Part shown: positions 15,824 through 26,222 of the stretch, one piece after another | Layout of the letters: each line of letters begins with the position of its first letter | How positions within the stretch are numbered: the first letter of the stretch is position 1 | Assembly (NCBI GenBank): GCA_035341855.1 | Contig: DAOQWA010000011.1 | Location: 1-64,000 of the forward strand | From: QQVM01 sp035341855 | Lineage (GTDB): Bacteria; Bacteroidota; Bacteroidia; AKYH767-A; 2013-40CM-41-45 | Direction of reading: 5' to 3' | DNA length: 64,000 bases | Notes under the pieces: generated by a model | Seen by the model: the letters and a program-made list of their open reading frames with translations, nothing else | Told to the model about the DNA's origin: nothing | Database searches by the model: none | Program-made: the position numbers and the translations under genes

Positions 15824-17278
15824 ATGAAAAAGTTAATTTATATTTTACTCTCCCTGGTTTTTATTTTTCTGGCCTATTTGATCATTCATGCTTTGAGCTT
15901 TGAATCGATTCAATTAAAAGTAGATCCAGTTTCTACAGTTGATATCCGTGAGAATGCAATTCAGAATCTTGCTCAATCTCTGATGATCAAAACAGTTTCA
16001 CCGGAAGACCATCATGATTTTGACTCAAGTGCCTTTAATGCGTTTTCAACATTTCTGAGTACAACATATCCTGTTGCTGATTCCGTATTGGAAAAAGTTG
16101 TCATCAATACCTATAGTTTTATTTATAAGTGGAAGGGATCTGATAATTCGCTTAAGCCGGTGGTCCTGATGGCTCATTTAGACGTGGTTCCTGCTCCAGT
16201 GGAAGAAGTAAAGGATTGGAAGTATGGTCCTTTCGATGGAAAGATTGTAGATGATACGCTATGGGGTCGTGGAGCAATTGACGACAAAGTAGGTGTGATA
16301 GGTATCATGGAAGCCGTTGATCATCTTCTTATCTCAGGCTTTCAGCCAAAGCGAACCTTGTATTTGGCATTTGGACATGATGAAGAGATCGGTGGAGCGA
16401 ATGGTGCTGCTGCTATAGCTTCTTACCTCGAAGGACAAGGTGTACAAGCGGAGTTTGTCCTGGATGAAGGTGGGTCGATTGTGCAGGGAATGGTTCCGGG
16501 AATTGAAAAGGATGTTGCTTTGATCGGAATTGCTGAAAAGGGATTTGTGTCACTCGATCTTTTTGTAGAGGTAGAAGGCGGTCATTCATCAATGCCTAAA
16601 GAAGAAACTGCAATTGACATCATCACAAATGCCATTTCAAGAATCAGGAAGAACCCTTTTAAGGCAAGCCTTACGGCACCTTTAATAGGCTTCATTGATA
16701 ACCTTGGTCCTGAGATGCCCTTCTTGAACAGACTTGTATTTGCCAACAAAGAAGTTTTCAGTTCATTGATAATAAATATTTATTCCAAGAGTGCCGCCGG
16801 TAGTGCCTTAGTGAGAAACACAATTGCTCCAACGATTTTGAGAAGCGGAGAGAAGGATAATATAATTCCTTTATCAGCACATGCTACAATCAATTTCAGG
16901 ATATTGCCAGGTTCATCGATAAAGGAAGTCACTGATCATGTGAAAAAAGTTATAAATGATGAAAGGATCCGAATCAAGCAAGGTGAATTTGCATCAGAAC
17001 CTTCTCAGTCATCAAGTACGAGTAGTCAGGCCTACAATATCATAAACAGATCGATAGTACAAATATTTCCTCAGGTTTTAACAGCTCCAAATCTCGTTAT
17101 AGGTGCAACTGATTCAAGACATTTTGAAAAGGTGTCTGATGCCATCTACAGATTCCTGCCCATCTATATTAATGATAATAATATTAAATCATTCCATGGC
17201 ATAAATGAAAGGATCGCAGTGAGAGATTTCAATGCAGCGGTTCGGTTTTACATTCAGGTAATAAAAAATTGCAATTAA
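15824..17278 (+). CDS. M20 family metallopeptidase (carboxypeptidase S-like)
   Basis: 484 residues from the ATG at 15824, which places a single membrane anchor at residues 4-22. The zinc-binding motifs of M20 peptidases are present in order: MAHLDVVPAP, WGRGAIDDKVG (bridging Asp), GHDEEIGG (catalytic and zinc Glu) and FVLDEGGS. An embedded dimerisation domain follows, beginning at about EGGHSSMP. The closest group is yeast carboxypeptidase S-like enzymes with a transmembrane anchor, which trim peptides or N-acyl amino acids. It is probably exposed in the periplasm. Its own promoter lies upstream. Confidence 0.85.
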   Translation: MKKLIYILLSLVFIFLAYLIIHALSFESIQLKVDPVSTVDIRENAIQNLAQSLMIKTVSPEDHHDFDSSAFNAFSTFLSTTYPVADSVLEKVVINTYSFIYKWKGSDNSLKPVVLMAHLDVVPAPVEEVKDWKYGPFDGKIVDDTLWGRGAIDDKVGVIGIMEAVDHLLISGFQPKRTLYLAFGHDEEIGGANGAAAIASYLEGQGVQAEFVLDEGGSIVQGMVPGIEKDVALIGIAEKGFVSLDLFVEVEGGHSSMPKEETAIDIITNAISRIRKNPFKASLTAPLIGFIDNLGPEMPFLNRLVFANKEVFSSLIINIYSKSAAGSALVRNTIAPTILRSGEKDNIIPLSAHATINFRILPGSSIKEVTDHVKKVINDERIRIKQGEFASEPSQSSSTSSQAYNIINRSIVQIFPQVLTAPNLVIGATDSRHFEKVSDAIYRFLPIYINDNNIKSFHGINERIAVRDFNAAVRFYIQVIKNCN

Positions 17279-17465
17279 ATTATGTGCAAATTCAGCTTTT
17301 GCTGAGATAATAACAATCAGCTAAAGCAAAAGACGAAATTGTGAAATGATTTTTTTGGGTTTCATTTACCATTATTTACCGAAAAGTATCTTTGAAAAAT
17401 TCTGAAGGGAAATAAGTAAGACAATAAACAGTGAACCACCGAGGTCAATTGATCTGAAGTTAATA

Positions 17466-19058
17466 TTATTCAGATTCTTCGGACTCTGTTGCTTCCGCAT
17501 CTGAAAGATCATTTGTTCCGGTTTGCCCGATAGTGGGTGCGTCAGGAAATTCATGTGATTTTCTTATCAAAGTGAATTTCAACTTTCTCTTGTAATCATC
17601 TTGAAGCCATTTGACATAACTTTCCGATGTCTTGCTAAGACATCTGGAATAAACCCTCACCCTAAATTCAATTTCCTCTTTAAGAAGGTCTGCTAAGACA
17701 AGAGCTTCGTCGATATCGGCACTGTTCTCCAGGCAAATTTGGATATGTTGTTCTATTGAACGTTCAATTACGACTTTTGGCCTTTGATGTTTTGATAGTG
17801 CCAGTTGATGTTCCTGTTTTACATCAAAGTCTATCTGTTGTGATTTGCCGAATTTTTCCCGTAATTCTTCCGGCATCTCATAACGGTAATTTCTTTCTAT
17901 ATCTTCATCACTCCGAATATCTGCTAAATACAATTCCGGATTTTTGAATATGCCTGCCCAGTCCACCGGCGCATCCCAAAGTCCAAATCTATTCAGGTTA
18001 TTTCCAAGGTCTATCACACTAAATTCTTTCTTGTTTGGTAGTATTCGCGATCCACGACCTATCATTTGAAAATAAAGAGTAAGTGATTTTGTAGCTCTGT
18101 TGAGAATAATACATTCAACAGTAGGCTCATCAAATCCTGTCGTCAGGATACTCACTGAGGTTAGGATTGCATCCGGCTTCTCCCTAAACCAGTCAAGAAT
18201 TTCTCTTCTCTCTTTTCCGGTATGAGTATGATCCAAATGTTTTATCTCATAGCCTGCATCCTGAAAAGTCGCATAAACATATTGAGAGGTAGCAATACCA
18301 TTATTAAATATCAGTGTCTTTTTGCCTATACATTTTTCTTTATAGGCACTAAGTAGTTTATCCTGCATTGCATGATTATTATATAGTCGTTCAGATGAAC
18401 TAACAGTATAATCTCCATTTCTACCGACTTTCAAAGAGGTAAGTCCTACGTGATAATGATATGTTGTTGCCCTCGCCAAAAATCCGGTTTCAATTAGTGA
18501 GGTGATAGATTCTCCAACGATCAGTTCGTCGTAGTTGTCCCTCATCCTTATGTTAATATTGGAACTCAAAGGTGTGGCCGTAACACCAAGCAACACACCT
18601 TTTTCATAAAATCTAAATAGTTTTCCAAAGGAATTATAATGCGCCTCATCCACAATCATCAAACCAATATTGTCAAGATTCAATATTTTATCTCTCAATC
18701 GATTGTTCAATGTTTCAACCATGGCAACAAAACACATGTAGTCGTTCGGTACAGGCATTTCTTTAACCGCACTATTGATTACCTTGTTGTTAACTCCAAA
18801 CTCATCCAGCATCAGAGATGTCTGTCCACATAATTCTATTCTATGTGTAAGTATCAATACTTTTTTTCCGGTATTCTGAATAAATCTTCGTGCAATTTCT
18901 GAAAAGATCACCGTCTTGCCGCCACCTGTAGGGAGTTGATACAACAGATTATAACGTGCATCATGATCCTTTAAGCGACTGAAGATGTCTTCTATAGCTC
19001 TTTGCTGGTACTCATATAGCTGCTTTCCGTTTTTAATTTGGAACTGATCTTCTGACAT
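17466..19058 (-). CDS. DEAD/DEAH-box superfamily 2 helicase
   Basis: A 530-residue helicase with Walker A LPTGGGKT (residues 42-49), motif II DEAH (137-140), motif III GVTATP, and in the second RecA domain TTGFDEPTVECIILNRATK and QMIGRGSR. This is the SSL2/RadD-like arrangement. A C-terminal extension of about 150 residues ends in an acidic tail of Glu, Asp and Ser. It probably unwinds DNA in repair. It is monocistronic, with only a GNAT gene upstream on the same strand about 109 bases away. Confidence 0.85.
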   Translation of the reverse strand: MSEDQFQIKNGKQLYEYQQRAIEDIFSRLKDHDARYNLLYQLPTGGGKTVIFSEIARRFIQNTGKKVLILTHRIELCGQTSLMLDEFGVNNKVINSAVKEMPVPNDYMCFVAMVETLNNRLRDKILNLDNIGLMIVDEAHYNSFGKLFRFYEKGVLLGVTATPLSSNINIRMRDNYDELIVGESITSLIETGFLARATTYHYHVGLTSLKVGRNGDYTVSSSERLYNNHAMQDKLLSAYKEKCIGKKTLIFNNGIATSQYVYATFQDAGYEIKHLDHTHTGKERREILDWFREKPDAILTSVSILTTGFDEPTVECIILNRATKSLTLYFQMIGRGSRILPNKKEFSVIDLGNNLNRFGLWDAPVDWAGIFKNPELYLADIRSDEDIERNYRYEMPEELREKFGKSQQIDFDVKQEHQLALSKHQRPKVVIERSIEQHIQICLENSADIDEALVLADLLKEEIEFRVRVYSRCLSKTSESYVKWLQDDYKRKLKFTLIRKSHEFPDAPTIGQTGTNDLSDAEATESEESE

Positions 19059-19167
19059 ATAATTGTTGAATGTTGCAAGATACAGGAAATTTGTAACCTT
19101 ATAAGGTCAGTGATGGACAAAAATTTTAATACAGTGGTTTAGCATGGCTTTGAAACAGCAATAACCA

Positions 19168-19614
19168 CTATGTGATCTCCTGTTCCATTCTGTATAAGTC
19201 ATAACCTATAGCCCAATAGTCAGGAATGATTTCTTTGGTTACAAATCCAAATTTTGAATAGTAATTAAAAGCTAGCTGAGAAGTCCTCACTTCAAGCATA
19301 TCCAAAGAACTTATTTGTTTTATCTTTTCAATTCTGAACAGAAGTAGCTTGGTACCTATATTTATTCCCTGATGAGAAGGATGAACGATATCCCAAGAAA
19401 TTCTGGCAAGTTTTCTCCCACTAATTATATTATATCCACCACAGGCAACAATTTTACCTTCCTTTTCAATCAGATAAAAATTTTCAGAATGATTTTCCAG
19501 GTAATAGTGAAGGTCTGTCTCTTCACTTTTTGAAAAATATTTTGGAGTGTTTAACCTTAATAATTCGATTACATTTTGTTTGTCAATATTTTCGTATTTA
19601 CGTATAGTCATCAA
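19168..19614 (-). CDS. GNAT family N-acetyltransferase
   Basis: A 148-residue protein with the GNAT fold: an N-terminal NVIELLRLN helix, the strand FYLIEKEGKIVACGGYNI, and the acetyl-CoA loop region HPSHQGINIGTKLLLFRIEK (Q/RxxGxG/A variant). The C-terminal LAFNYYSKFGFVTKE is typical. The acceptor is not predictable. Start may be either of two adjacent ATGs. Confidence 0.85.
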   Translation of the reverse strand: MMTIRKYENIDKQNVIELLRLNTPKYFSKSEETDLHYYLENHSENFYLIEKEGKIVACGGYNIISGRKLARISWDIVHPSHQGINIGTKLLLFRIEKIKQISSLDMLEVRTSQLAFNYYSKFGFVTKEIIPDYWAIGYDLYRMEQEIT

Positions 19615-19638
19615 TTTTTTTTAAATCTAGAATCATTT

Positions 19639-20964
19639 CTATTCAATTATGATTTTTTTTGTTGTTTGTTCCTTTCCTGATAGTTTTAGGAGATAAACAC
19701 CCGGCAAATTATTTTTTACCTCCAGCGTGGTTGTGCTTGAAGGAGATAAGGTTTGTGACAACTTAAGTTTCCCCTGAATGTCATATAATTCTGCCAGATT
19801 AAAATTATCATTCGCATCAACATACAAATATTCTTTAACAGGATTCGGATAAATCTTTCCGAAAAATTCCCGGGAATTCTCATTTATCCCTGTGGTTTCT
19901 GTCGATCCATAAAATCTTTGCGTTACCTGATTCGATGTATTATTCTGGTTTACAAAACGCACCTGTGCCATGCCTGAAGCCGGGGTGGTATCTGTATAGA
20001 AGTAGAAAATGAAGGCCTGAGCTGCTCCCGGAGATATGGTTACCTGTGCTGATGTGGTTGTTGGCGGATAGCAAATATCGGTACATAAGGCTGTTAACCA
20101 TGTTGCGGGCATTTGTGTGCCTTGTCGCTGAATTGTGATCTCGACGTTTTCAGTACTTGAGTTATTTGTTAAGGTGGAATTCACGGCAATATAATAACCG
20201 GGAATACCATACTCAATGGTGTCACCCGACCATGTGAATGTTCCGCCATTCCCGAAAGTAGAACATTGTCCACTACTTGTTCCAAGCAAACTATCTATCT
20301 CACAGAAAATATTTTCCGGTGCTTTGTCAAACCATTGCTGAAATGCAAACACTGTTCCGTTAGCTTGAATAAGAGTTGCACTGTTTGGTTCTGTTCCAAA
20401 GTTGAGCCACCATTCATTGCAGGGTCCGTCAATTAATACAGACGGACGTAAATAGTTAGAGCTGAGCATTGCATCAACAACGGTTTTTCTTTCACCGTAA
20501 GTTTTCGGTTGCTCAAAAAGTATTCCTTCTGTTTGATTGGCACTTGTAGTCCAAACATTCCCGCTATACGGACTTACATCTATTATCGGATGTGCTTCCA
20601 CCGTATAAATAACGTACACGTTTAATTGTCCTTGATAGATACTGTCAACCATATTTATAACAGGAATCTTGCCTCTGAAAACCGGACAAGTATAACTTGA
20701 TGAAATTAGCAGAACAGGTTTTCCTGACTGCAAAATTTCAGATAGAACTACAGAGTCACCTGCTAAAGTGTATAACTTAAAGTCCGGTACTGAATTTCCC
20801 GGCATGATGCCTGGTACACTACCACTCCCTTGTGCAATAGGTATAGTGCAAATGCTATCTGAATCAAATGGTAAACTGATTAGTCCAATGCTCGGAAGGA
20901 CTTGTGCATTCACAAATGAACATTGAAGGTATAATAGGAGGCTTAGCAGATAAATTTTACGCAT
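19639..20964 (-). CDS. Deiodinase/thioredoxin-fold protein with T9SS sorting domain
   Basis: 441 residues from the second Met, which begins a signal peptide (MRKIYLLSLLLYLQCSFVNA). Residues about 60-230 form a redoxin-like domain: DFKLYTLAGDSVVLSE, then PVLLISSSYTCPVFRG, VYVIYTVEAHP and KTYGERKTVVDAML, which follows the iodothyronine deiodinase family with Cys where the eukaryotic enzymes have selenocysteine. A beta-rich region follows, and the last 75 residues are a T9SS sorting domain (GKIYPNPVKEYLYV). It is probably a secreted thiol oxidoreductase. Iodine chemistry is not implied. Confidence 0.75.
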   Translation of the reverse strand: MRKIYLLSLLLYLQCSFVNAQVLPSIGLISLPFDSDSICTIPIAQGSGSVPGIMPGNSVPDFKLYTLAGDSVVLSEILQSGKPVLLISSSYTCPVFRGKIPVINMVDSIYQGQLNVYVIYTVEAHPIIDVSPYSGNVWTTSANQTEGILFEQPKTYGERKTVVDAMLSSNYLRPSVLIDGPCNEWWLNFGTEPNSATLIQANGTVFAFQQWFDKAPENIFCEIDSLLGTSSGQCSTFGNGGTFTWSGDTIEYGIPGYYIAVNSTLTNNSSTENVEITIQRQGTQMPATWLTALCTDICYPPTTTSAQVTISPGAAQAFIFYFYTDTTPASGMAQVRFVNQNNTSNQVTQRFYGSTETTGINENSREFFGKIYPNPVKEYLYVDANDNFNLAELYDIQGKLKLSQTLSPSSTTTLEVKNNLPGVYLLKLSGKEQTTKKIIIE

Positions 20965-21191
20965 TTCTATTAACATTTAGTTTGTTGTCTTCACTCCGTC
21001 ACTACCAATAAGTTAAATGAAGACTATATTGAAGATACCATTTTTGGTATTGATATCAATTTGTCTGACCGGAAAAACTTTGATTATACAATGTAAAGTT
21101 CAATAAATCAGCTTATTAAATCCTTTTTTTATTAGCTCCGATTATCCTAGAGACATGTAATTTTCTATCTTCGTAATACTATTTCATCAGG

Positions 21192-21698
21192 TTGAAGAGA
21201 TCATTCTGCATATTCCTTTTAAGTATTCTCCTGCTTCAGTCCGGGGCATTGGTTTTTTTTTATCAATGCCGGCAGTTCCTGCTTCGTATTGAAATGAAAC
21301 AAAAATTGAATCACGAAGATTCAAAGTTTGAAAAAATCAGTTTGAGTCTGGAAGATTATAGAAAAAGCAAAGTACATTCAGACGAGATAGAGCTTAATGG
21401 AGAAATGTATGATGTAAAATCTGTTAATTACATTGGAGACCGGGTTGAGTTGATGGTGATACATGACAAGCATGAAACCGGCATCATAAAAAAGATAAAG
21501 TCAGCATTAAAAGGGGGTAGTGAAAATTCTACAACAATTCCTTCCAACTATTTTAAATTATTAAATCTTCAATATATTATTCCGGATGCAAACAAACTAA
21601 GCTTCCCGGTAACTATAAAACTAATTTATTGCAAGAGTGTTGATTCTCTGATTGAGAATGTCATAGAGGTAGTGTCTCCACCTCCTCGTTTTATTTAA
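21192..21698 (+). CDS. Small membrane-anchored or exported protein before TonB receptor
   Basis: A 168-residue protein whose only plausible start is TTG at 21192 (a stop lies just upstream in frame). The first 25 residues are hydrophobic and could be a signal or anchor. The rest has no recognisable domain. It ends in VVSPPPRFI. It lies 78 bases before a TonB-dependent receptor, and short proteins of this kind often sit ahead of metal or heme receptors in Bacteroidetes, so they may form one transcript. Function unknown. Confidence 0.6.
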   Translation: MKRSFCIFLLSILLLQSGALVFFYQCRQFLLRIEMKQKLNHEDSKFEKISLSLEDYRKSKVHSDEIELNGEMYDVKSVNYIGDRVELMVIHDKHETGIIKKIKSALKGGSENSTTIPSNYFKLLNLQYIIPDANKLSFPVTIKLIYCKSVDSLIENVIEVVSPPPRFI

Positions 21699-21776
21699 TC
21701 TTCCCTTTTTATCAATTCTAATTTATTCTATCGTCCGGATGATGGACGTTACATTATATTGTATTAACTAAACTTT

Positions 21777-24005
21777 ATGAAAACAGTTATTACCAAATCA
21801 TTATATTATACATTAATTTTATTTTTAAGCGGATTGAACATTACCGCCGGTTTTGCCCAGGATTCCATCCCATCAGGTCGAATCGATCTTGATGAGGTTA
21901 TAATTTCAGTAAACAAATTCGAGGAGACAAAAAAGTCTGTAGGACAGCAAATACAAGTATTAACTTCTAAACAGATAGAAATAGCGCAGGCGCAATCTAC
22001 CGCAGATCTTATTTCGAATACCGGAAATGTATTTGTTCAAAAAAGTCAGATGGGAGGTGGCAGTCCTGTTATTCGTGGCTTTGAAGCCAGCAGGATTTTG
22101 CTAGTTGTAGATGGGGTAAAAATGAATAATCTTATCTACCGTGCCGGTCACTTACAAAATATCGTGACTATGGACAATGCAGTTCTGGATAGAGTAGAGG
22201 TATTATTTGGACCTTCGTCAACTGTTTATGGATCTGATGCTCTGGGAGGAGTAATTCATATGTACACAAAAAAGCCTCAGTTTGCAGGATATAATGAGAA
22301 GACAAAATTAAAAGTCAATGCGATGACAAGATACGGGTCAGTCAATAATGAAATGACCGGTCACATTGATTTTAACCTTGGTTGCGAAAAACTTGCATCG
22401 TTAACTTCATTCACTATGTCCTCTTTCGATGATCTTCAGGGAGGTAAAAATCAGAATCCATTCTATACGAAATCGTATGGAGAAAGGCCCTATTATGTGG
22501 AACGTATAAATGGCAAGGATTCATTAATAAAGAATTCTAACAGGTATCTTCAGGTTCAGAGTGGCTACTCTCAATATGATCTGCTTCAAAAGTTCTCTTA
22601 TAAACAGAATGAAAGAATAAATCATGGTTTGAACATTCAGTTTTCAAATTCAAGTGATGTTCCAAGGTATGATAGGTTGACTGACCCCGATGGTAATGGC
22701 TTGCGTTTTGCAGAATGGTATTATGGTCCTCAAAAAAGATTTCTTGCTGCTTATGATGTGAGAAGAGTAAATAACAATTCTTTTTTTCAAACTGTGAGTG
22801 CCGGAATAAATTTTCAGGATGTTGAAGAAAGCCGTCACAGCCGAAGGTTTAATAGAACCGCACTAAGCCACCGTACAGAAAATGTAAATGTATACGGTGC
22901 TGACTTTGATCTCCAACGAATAACTGAAAAACACAAATTTCATTTAGGAATTGAAGGGCAGTACAATACTTTAGTTTCAAAAGCCTATGAAGAGAATATT
23001 GAAACGCTTGAGAGATCAGCACTGGATACAAGGTATCCTGATGGAGATAATAATATGACTGATGTAGCTGCTTACATATCACATAGCTGGAAGATCAATA
23101 ATGTTCTTACACTTACGGATGGTATCCGTATTGGATATACATCATTGTCATCTTCATTTATTGATACTTCATTTTATCATCTACCGTTCACGAAAGCAGA
23201 GCAAGACAACACAGTGTATTCCGGGAGCCTCGGCTTGGTTCATAATCCTTCAGATGATTTAAAGCTATCAGTCCTTGTATCCACAGGTTTTCGATCTCCA
23301 AATATTGACGATCTTAGCAAGGTTTTCGAATCTGCTCCGGGTCTTGTTATTGTACCTAATCCTGCATTGAAGCCGGAAAAAACGATCAATACAGAATTAG
23401 GAATCTCCAGATTATTCAATCAAAGATCCAGTTGGGAAACCTCTGTATTTTATACAAACTTTGTTGATGCAATAGTTACACGGGAATATAAATTGAACGG
23501 ACAAGATTCGATATTGTACGACGGCACCTATAGTCAGGTAATGGCAAACCAGAATGCCGGAGAGGCATTTATCTATGGATTTTCCTCAAATTTCCGTTCG
23601 CAGTGCAGCGACCATCTGAATATCGGCCTCTCCATGAACTATACATATGGCAGAGTAAAAACAGATAGCAGTGATTATCCTCTTGATCATATCTCTCCCT
23701 TCATGATGCGTTTTCAAATGGCCTATAATTATAAGAAATTCGGTTCGGAATTTTTTGTTAACTATAATGGTTGGAAAAGGCTTAATAATTATTATTTGAA
23801 TGGAGAAGATAATGATCAGTATGCCACTGAAGATGGAATGCCGGCATGGTTAACATTAAATTTACGTTTGAATTATAAGATCCATAAGTATCTTAACCTC
23901 CAAGCGGGTATCGATAATTTATTTGACACCCAGTATCGGACATTTGCCAGCGGTATTAATGCTCCGGGCAGAAATTTTATTGCTGCTCTTAGGTTTCAGT
24001 ATTGA
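21777..24005 (+). CDS. TonB-dependent outer-membrane receptor
   Basis: A 742-residue receptor with a signal peptide ending GFAQD. The plug domain starts at about residue 37 (LDEVIISVNKFEETKKSVGQ), with GGSPVIRGFEASRILLVVDG and FGPSSTVYGSDALGGVIHMY. The barrel ends in FIAALRFQY with the expected terminal aromatic. No SusC-type N-terminal extension is present, so it is the iron/heme/cobalamin type, not the polysaccharide type. The plug sequence resembles heme and siderophore receptors, but the ligand is not certain. It follows the small gene at 21192 and precedes a methyltransferase by 36 bases. Confidence 0.85.
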   Translation: MKTVITKSLYYTLILFLSGLNITAGFAQDSIPSGRIDLDEVIISVNKFEETKKSVGQQIQVLTSKQIEIAQAQSTADLISNTGNVFVQKSQMGGGSPVIRGFEASRILLVVDGVKMNNLIYRAGHLQNIVTMDNAVLDRVEVLFGPSSTVYGSDALGGVIHMYTKKPQFAGYNEKTKLKVNAMTRYGSVNNEMTGHIDFNLGCEKLASLTSFTMSSFDDLQGGKNQNPFYTKSYGERPYYVERINGKDSLIKNSNRYLQVQSGYSQYDLLQKFSYKQNERINHGLNIQFSNSSDVPRYDRLTDPDGNGLRFAEWYYGPQKRFLAAYDVRRVNNNSFFQTVSAGINFQDVEESRHSRRFNRTALSHRTENVNVYGADFDLQRITEKHKFHLGIEGQYNTLVSKAYEENIETLERSALDTRYPDGDNNMTDVAAYISHSWKINNVLTLTDGIRIGYTSLSSSFIDTSFYHLPFTKAEQDNTVYSGSLGLVHNPSDDLKLSVLVSTGFRSPNIDDLSKVFESAPGLVIVPNPALKPEKTINTELGISRLFNQRSSWETSVFYTNFVDAIVTREYKLNGQDSILYDGTYSQVMANQNAGEAFIYGFSSNFRSQCSDHLNIGLSMNYTYGRVKTDSSDYPLDHISPFMMRFQMAYNYKKFGSEFFVNYNGWKRLNNYYLNGEDNDQYATEDGMPAWLTLNLRLNYKIHKYLNLQAGIDNLFDTQYRTFASGINAPGRNFIAALRFQY

Positions 24006-24041
24006 TAGATGCTAATCAGTTTTTTTTCTCACCGATTATAA

Positions 24042-24818
24042 ATGAACAGAATCATGGAACACCCGGCTTTTGATTATGAACAAAGCGGTTTGAAGTATAC
24101 TACAATAAGAAGGACAGATCCGGATATAGAAACCATTATACATAGGGAGCTGGGTGACGCCCGGAATATATTAAATGTAGGAGCAGGAGCGGGGTCATAT
24201 GAACCGGCGGATAAAGATGTGATTTCTGTAGAACCTTCAGCATCGATGAGAGAACAACGATTGAAATTAAATAGAAAAGCTGCCATTGATGCAAAAGCAG
24301 ATGCATTACCTTTCGGGGACAATTCATTTGATGCATCAATGGCTTTGTTAACCGTTCACCACTGGCCTGATATTGAGAAAGGGCTAAGAGAACTTCAAAG
24401 AGTCAGCAAAGATCGGATTGTGATCATGACGTTTGACCCCAAGGCCTTAGATTCATTTTGGAATGTAAATTACTTTCCTCAGCTTATTGACGTAGAAAGG
24501 GAAAGGTATCCGGATATTAGTTTGATTACCTCTGTACTTGCGCCAGAAGCAAAAGTTATTCCCATTCCCGTAAGTCTTAATTGTCTTGATGGGTTTCAGG
24601 AGGCATACTTCGGCCGTCCAGAAGAATTTTTAAAAGCGGAGGTTCGTAGGGCTCAATCGGCATGGGGATTTCTTCCTGATGGTCTGGAGGAGAAGTATGT
24701 CAGAGCTTTGAAGACTGAATTGGATTCCGGAGAGTGGGATAGAAAATTTGGTCACTACCGAAAGATGCCAAGTGCCACTTTCGCCTTGCGGCTGATCGTA
24801 TCCCGAAAGCAGAATTGA
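24042..24818 (+). CDS. Class I SAM-dependent methyltransferase
   Basis: A 258-residue protein. Motif I NVGAGAG lies at residues 45-51, the acidic residue after strand 2 is in VISVEPSASM, and ALPFGDNSFDASMALLTVHH is a clear Methyltransf_11 signature. The substrate is unknown. It starts 36 bases after the TonB receptor and may be on its transcript. Confidence 0.85.
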   Translation: MNRIMEHPAFDYEQSGLKYTTIRRTDPDIETIIHRELGDARNILNVGAGAGSYEPADKDVISVEPSASMREQRLKLNRKAAIDAKADALPFGDNSFDASMALLTVHHWPDIEKGLRELQRVSKDRIVIMTFDPKALDSFWNVNYFPQLIDVERERYPDISLITSVLAPEAKVIPIPVSLNCLDGFQEAYFGRPEEFLKAEVRRAQSAWGFLPDGLEEKYVRALKTELDSGEWDRKFGHYRKMPSATFALRLIVSRKQN

Positions 24819-24953
24819 TCTGTAGCCCGATAATTCCTGTCTTTTAAATCCCTGCACACCAGGACTTGCTGAAGTCTGTACGTTGAATGAATTATTTTTT
24901 TATTCTGCAGGAATTCTTTAATGGTTTGTAATTCCATTTTCTAACAGTAAATT

Positions 24954-26222
24954 GTGGCAAAAATAAAGCTGCAAATTCTTCAGTTGTATTCCGAACTTCA
25001 TGAAATTATGCCAATTGCAATAATAATTACTGTATGTTCCTTGCTGCTACTGGCTTATATCTTTGATATCAGTTCAGCCCTGACGAAAATACCTTCTGTT
25101 ATACTGTTGTTGCTTACAGGCTGGTTGGTGAGGCAGCTTACTTTTCTAGTAGCAATTGAAGTTCCTGACCTAAATCCCTTATTACCTATATTTGGAACTA
25201 TAGGTTTGATACTAATTGTGCTAGAAGGTTCTCTGGAGTTGCAATTGAATAAAAGTAAGGTTTCAGTTATCAATAAATCTTTCCTCATCGCACTCTTGTC
25301 TATGGTAGTGTTGGCTTTTATCCTGGCTGCTACATTTCAGTATTACGAGTATATCTCCTTCAAGGATGCTCTATTGAATGCCATTCCATTTTGCGTGATT
25401 TCAAGTGCTATAGCAATTCCCAGCGTTAGAAACCTCACCAGATCAAATAAGGAGTTCGTCATCTATGAAAGTAGCCTCTCAGACATACTTGGTGTGCTCT
25501 TTTTTAATTTCATTGCAGTAAATACGATTATAAACCTTGAATCTTTCCTGCATTTTGGTTTATCCATTTTTATTGTTGTTCTCGGCTCTTTCGTTTCAGT
25601 GATCGGTTTATCTTTCCTCCTGAGCAGAATCAAACACCATGTCACTTTTTCTCCTATCATTCTTCTTGTGATTCTTATTTATGGTATTGCCAAACACTTT
25701 CATTTGCCTGCACTGATCTTTATTTTCGTTTTTGGTTTATTCCTCGGTAATCTTGATGAATTGAAACGGTTTAAATGGATAGAAAGATTGCGCCCGGTTA
25801 AACTGGATAAAGAGGTGGCAAAATTCAAGGAGATCACTATCGAAGCTACCTTTCTGATCAGGGCATTATTCTTCTTGCTATTCGGATTTTTAATGTCAGC
25901 ACATGAGATATTGAATACCGTAACACTACCTTGGGCAGTAGGAACCGTCATCGCAATCATAACTATCAGATGGATTGCTTTAAAGGTTGCCGGTTTTCCG
26001 GCCTTGCCTTTACTTTTTATCGCTCCAAGAGGATTGATAACAATCTTACTGTTCATAGCAATTATTCCTGAGCAAGCTTCCACACTAGTAAATCCTTCAT
26101 ACATCATACAAACGATTATCCTGTCAGTTTTTGTGATGATGATTGGTATTATGATGGGCAAAAAAGATCGATCAGAGAGAGTGGAAGAAAGTATTGTGGA
26201 GGTTGATGTGCAAAAACCTTAG
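24954..26222 (+). CDS. Cation/proton antiporter
   Basis: 422 residues from a GTG at 24954; an in-frame ATG at 25008 is equally possible. About twelve hydrophobic segments. LPIFGTIGLILIVLEGSLEL in segment 3 and VIYESSLSDILGVLFFNF, with its Asp, match the CPA-type Na+/H+ exchanger fold, and the late WIALKVAGFPALPLLFIAPR with RGLITILL is also typical. No regulatory TrkA-N domain follows. It probably exports Na+ or K+ against protons across the inner membrane. Confidence 0.75.
   Translation: MAKIKLQILQLYSELHEIMPIAIIITVCSLLLLAYIFDISSALTKIPSVILLLLTGWLVRQLTFLVAIEVPDLNPLLPIFGTIGLILIVLEGSLELQLNKSKVSVINKSFLIALLSMVVLAFILAATFQYYEYISFKDALLNAIPFCVISSAIAIPSVRNLTRSNKEFVIYESSLSDILGVLFFNFIAVNTIINLESFLHFGLSIFIVVLGSFVSVIGLSFLLSRIKHHVTFSPIILLVILIYGIAKHFHLPALIFIFVFGLFLGNLDELKRFKWIERLRPVKLDKEVAKFKEITIEATFLIRALFFLLFGFLMSAHEILNTVTLPWAVGTVIAIITIRWIALKVAGFPALPLLFIAPRGLITILLFIAIIPEQASTLVNPSYIIQTIILSVFVMMIGIMMGKKDRSERVEESIVEVDVQKP

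Noticed and set aside
17279..17465. Possible terminator hairpin between the M20 peptidase and helicase genes (around CTTTTGCTGA and TCAGCTAAAGC)
   Set aside because: The stem is imperfect and there is no clear T-run.
21017..21106. 29-codon frame with a signal-peptide-like start (MKTILKIPFLVLIS)
   Set aside because: Too short, and nothing follows the hydrophobic part; it may be a remnant but cannot be supported as a gene.
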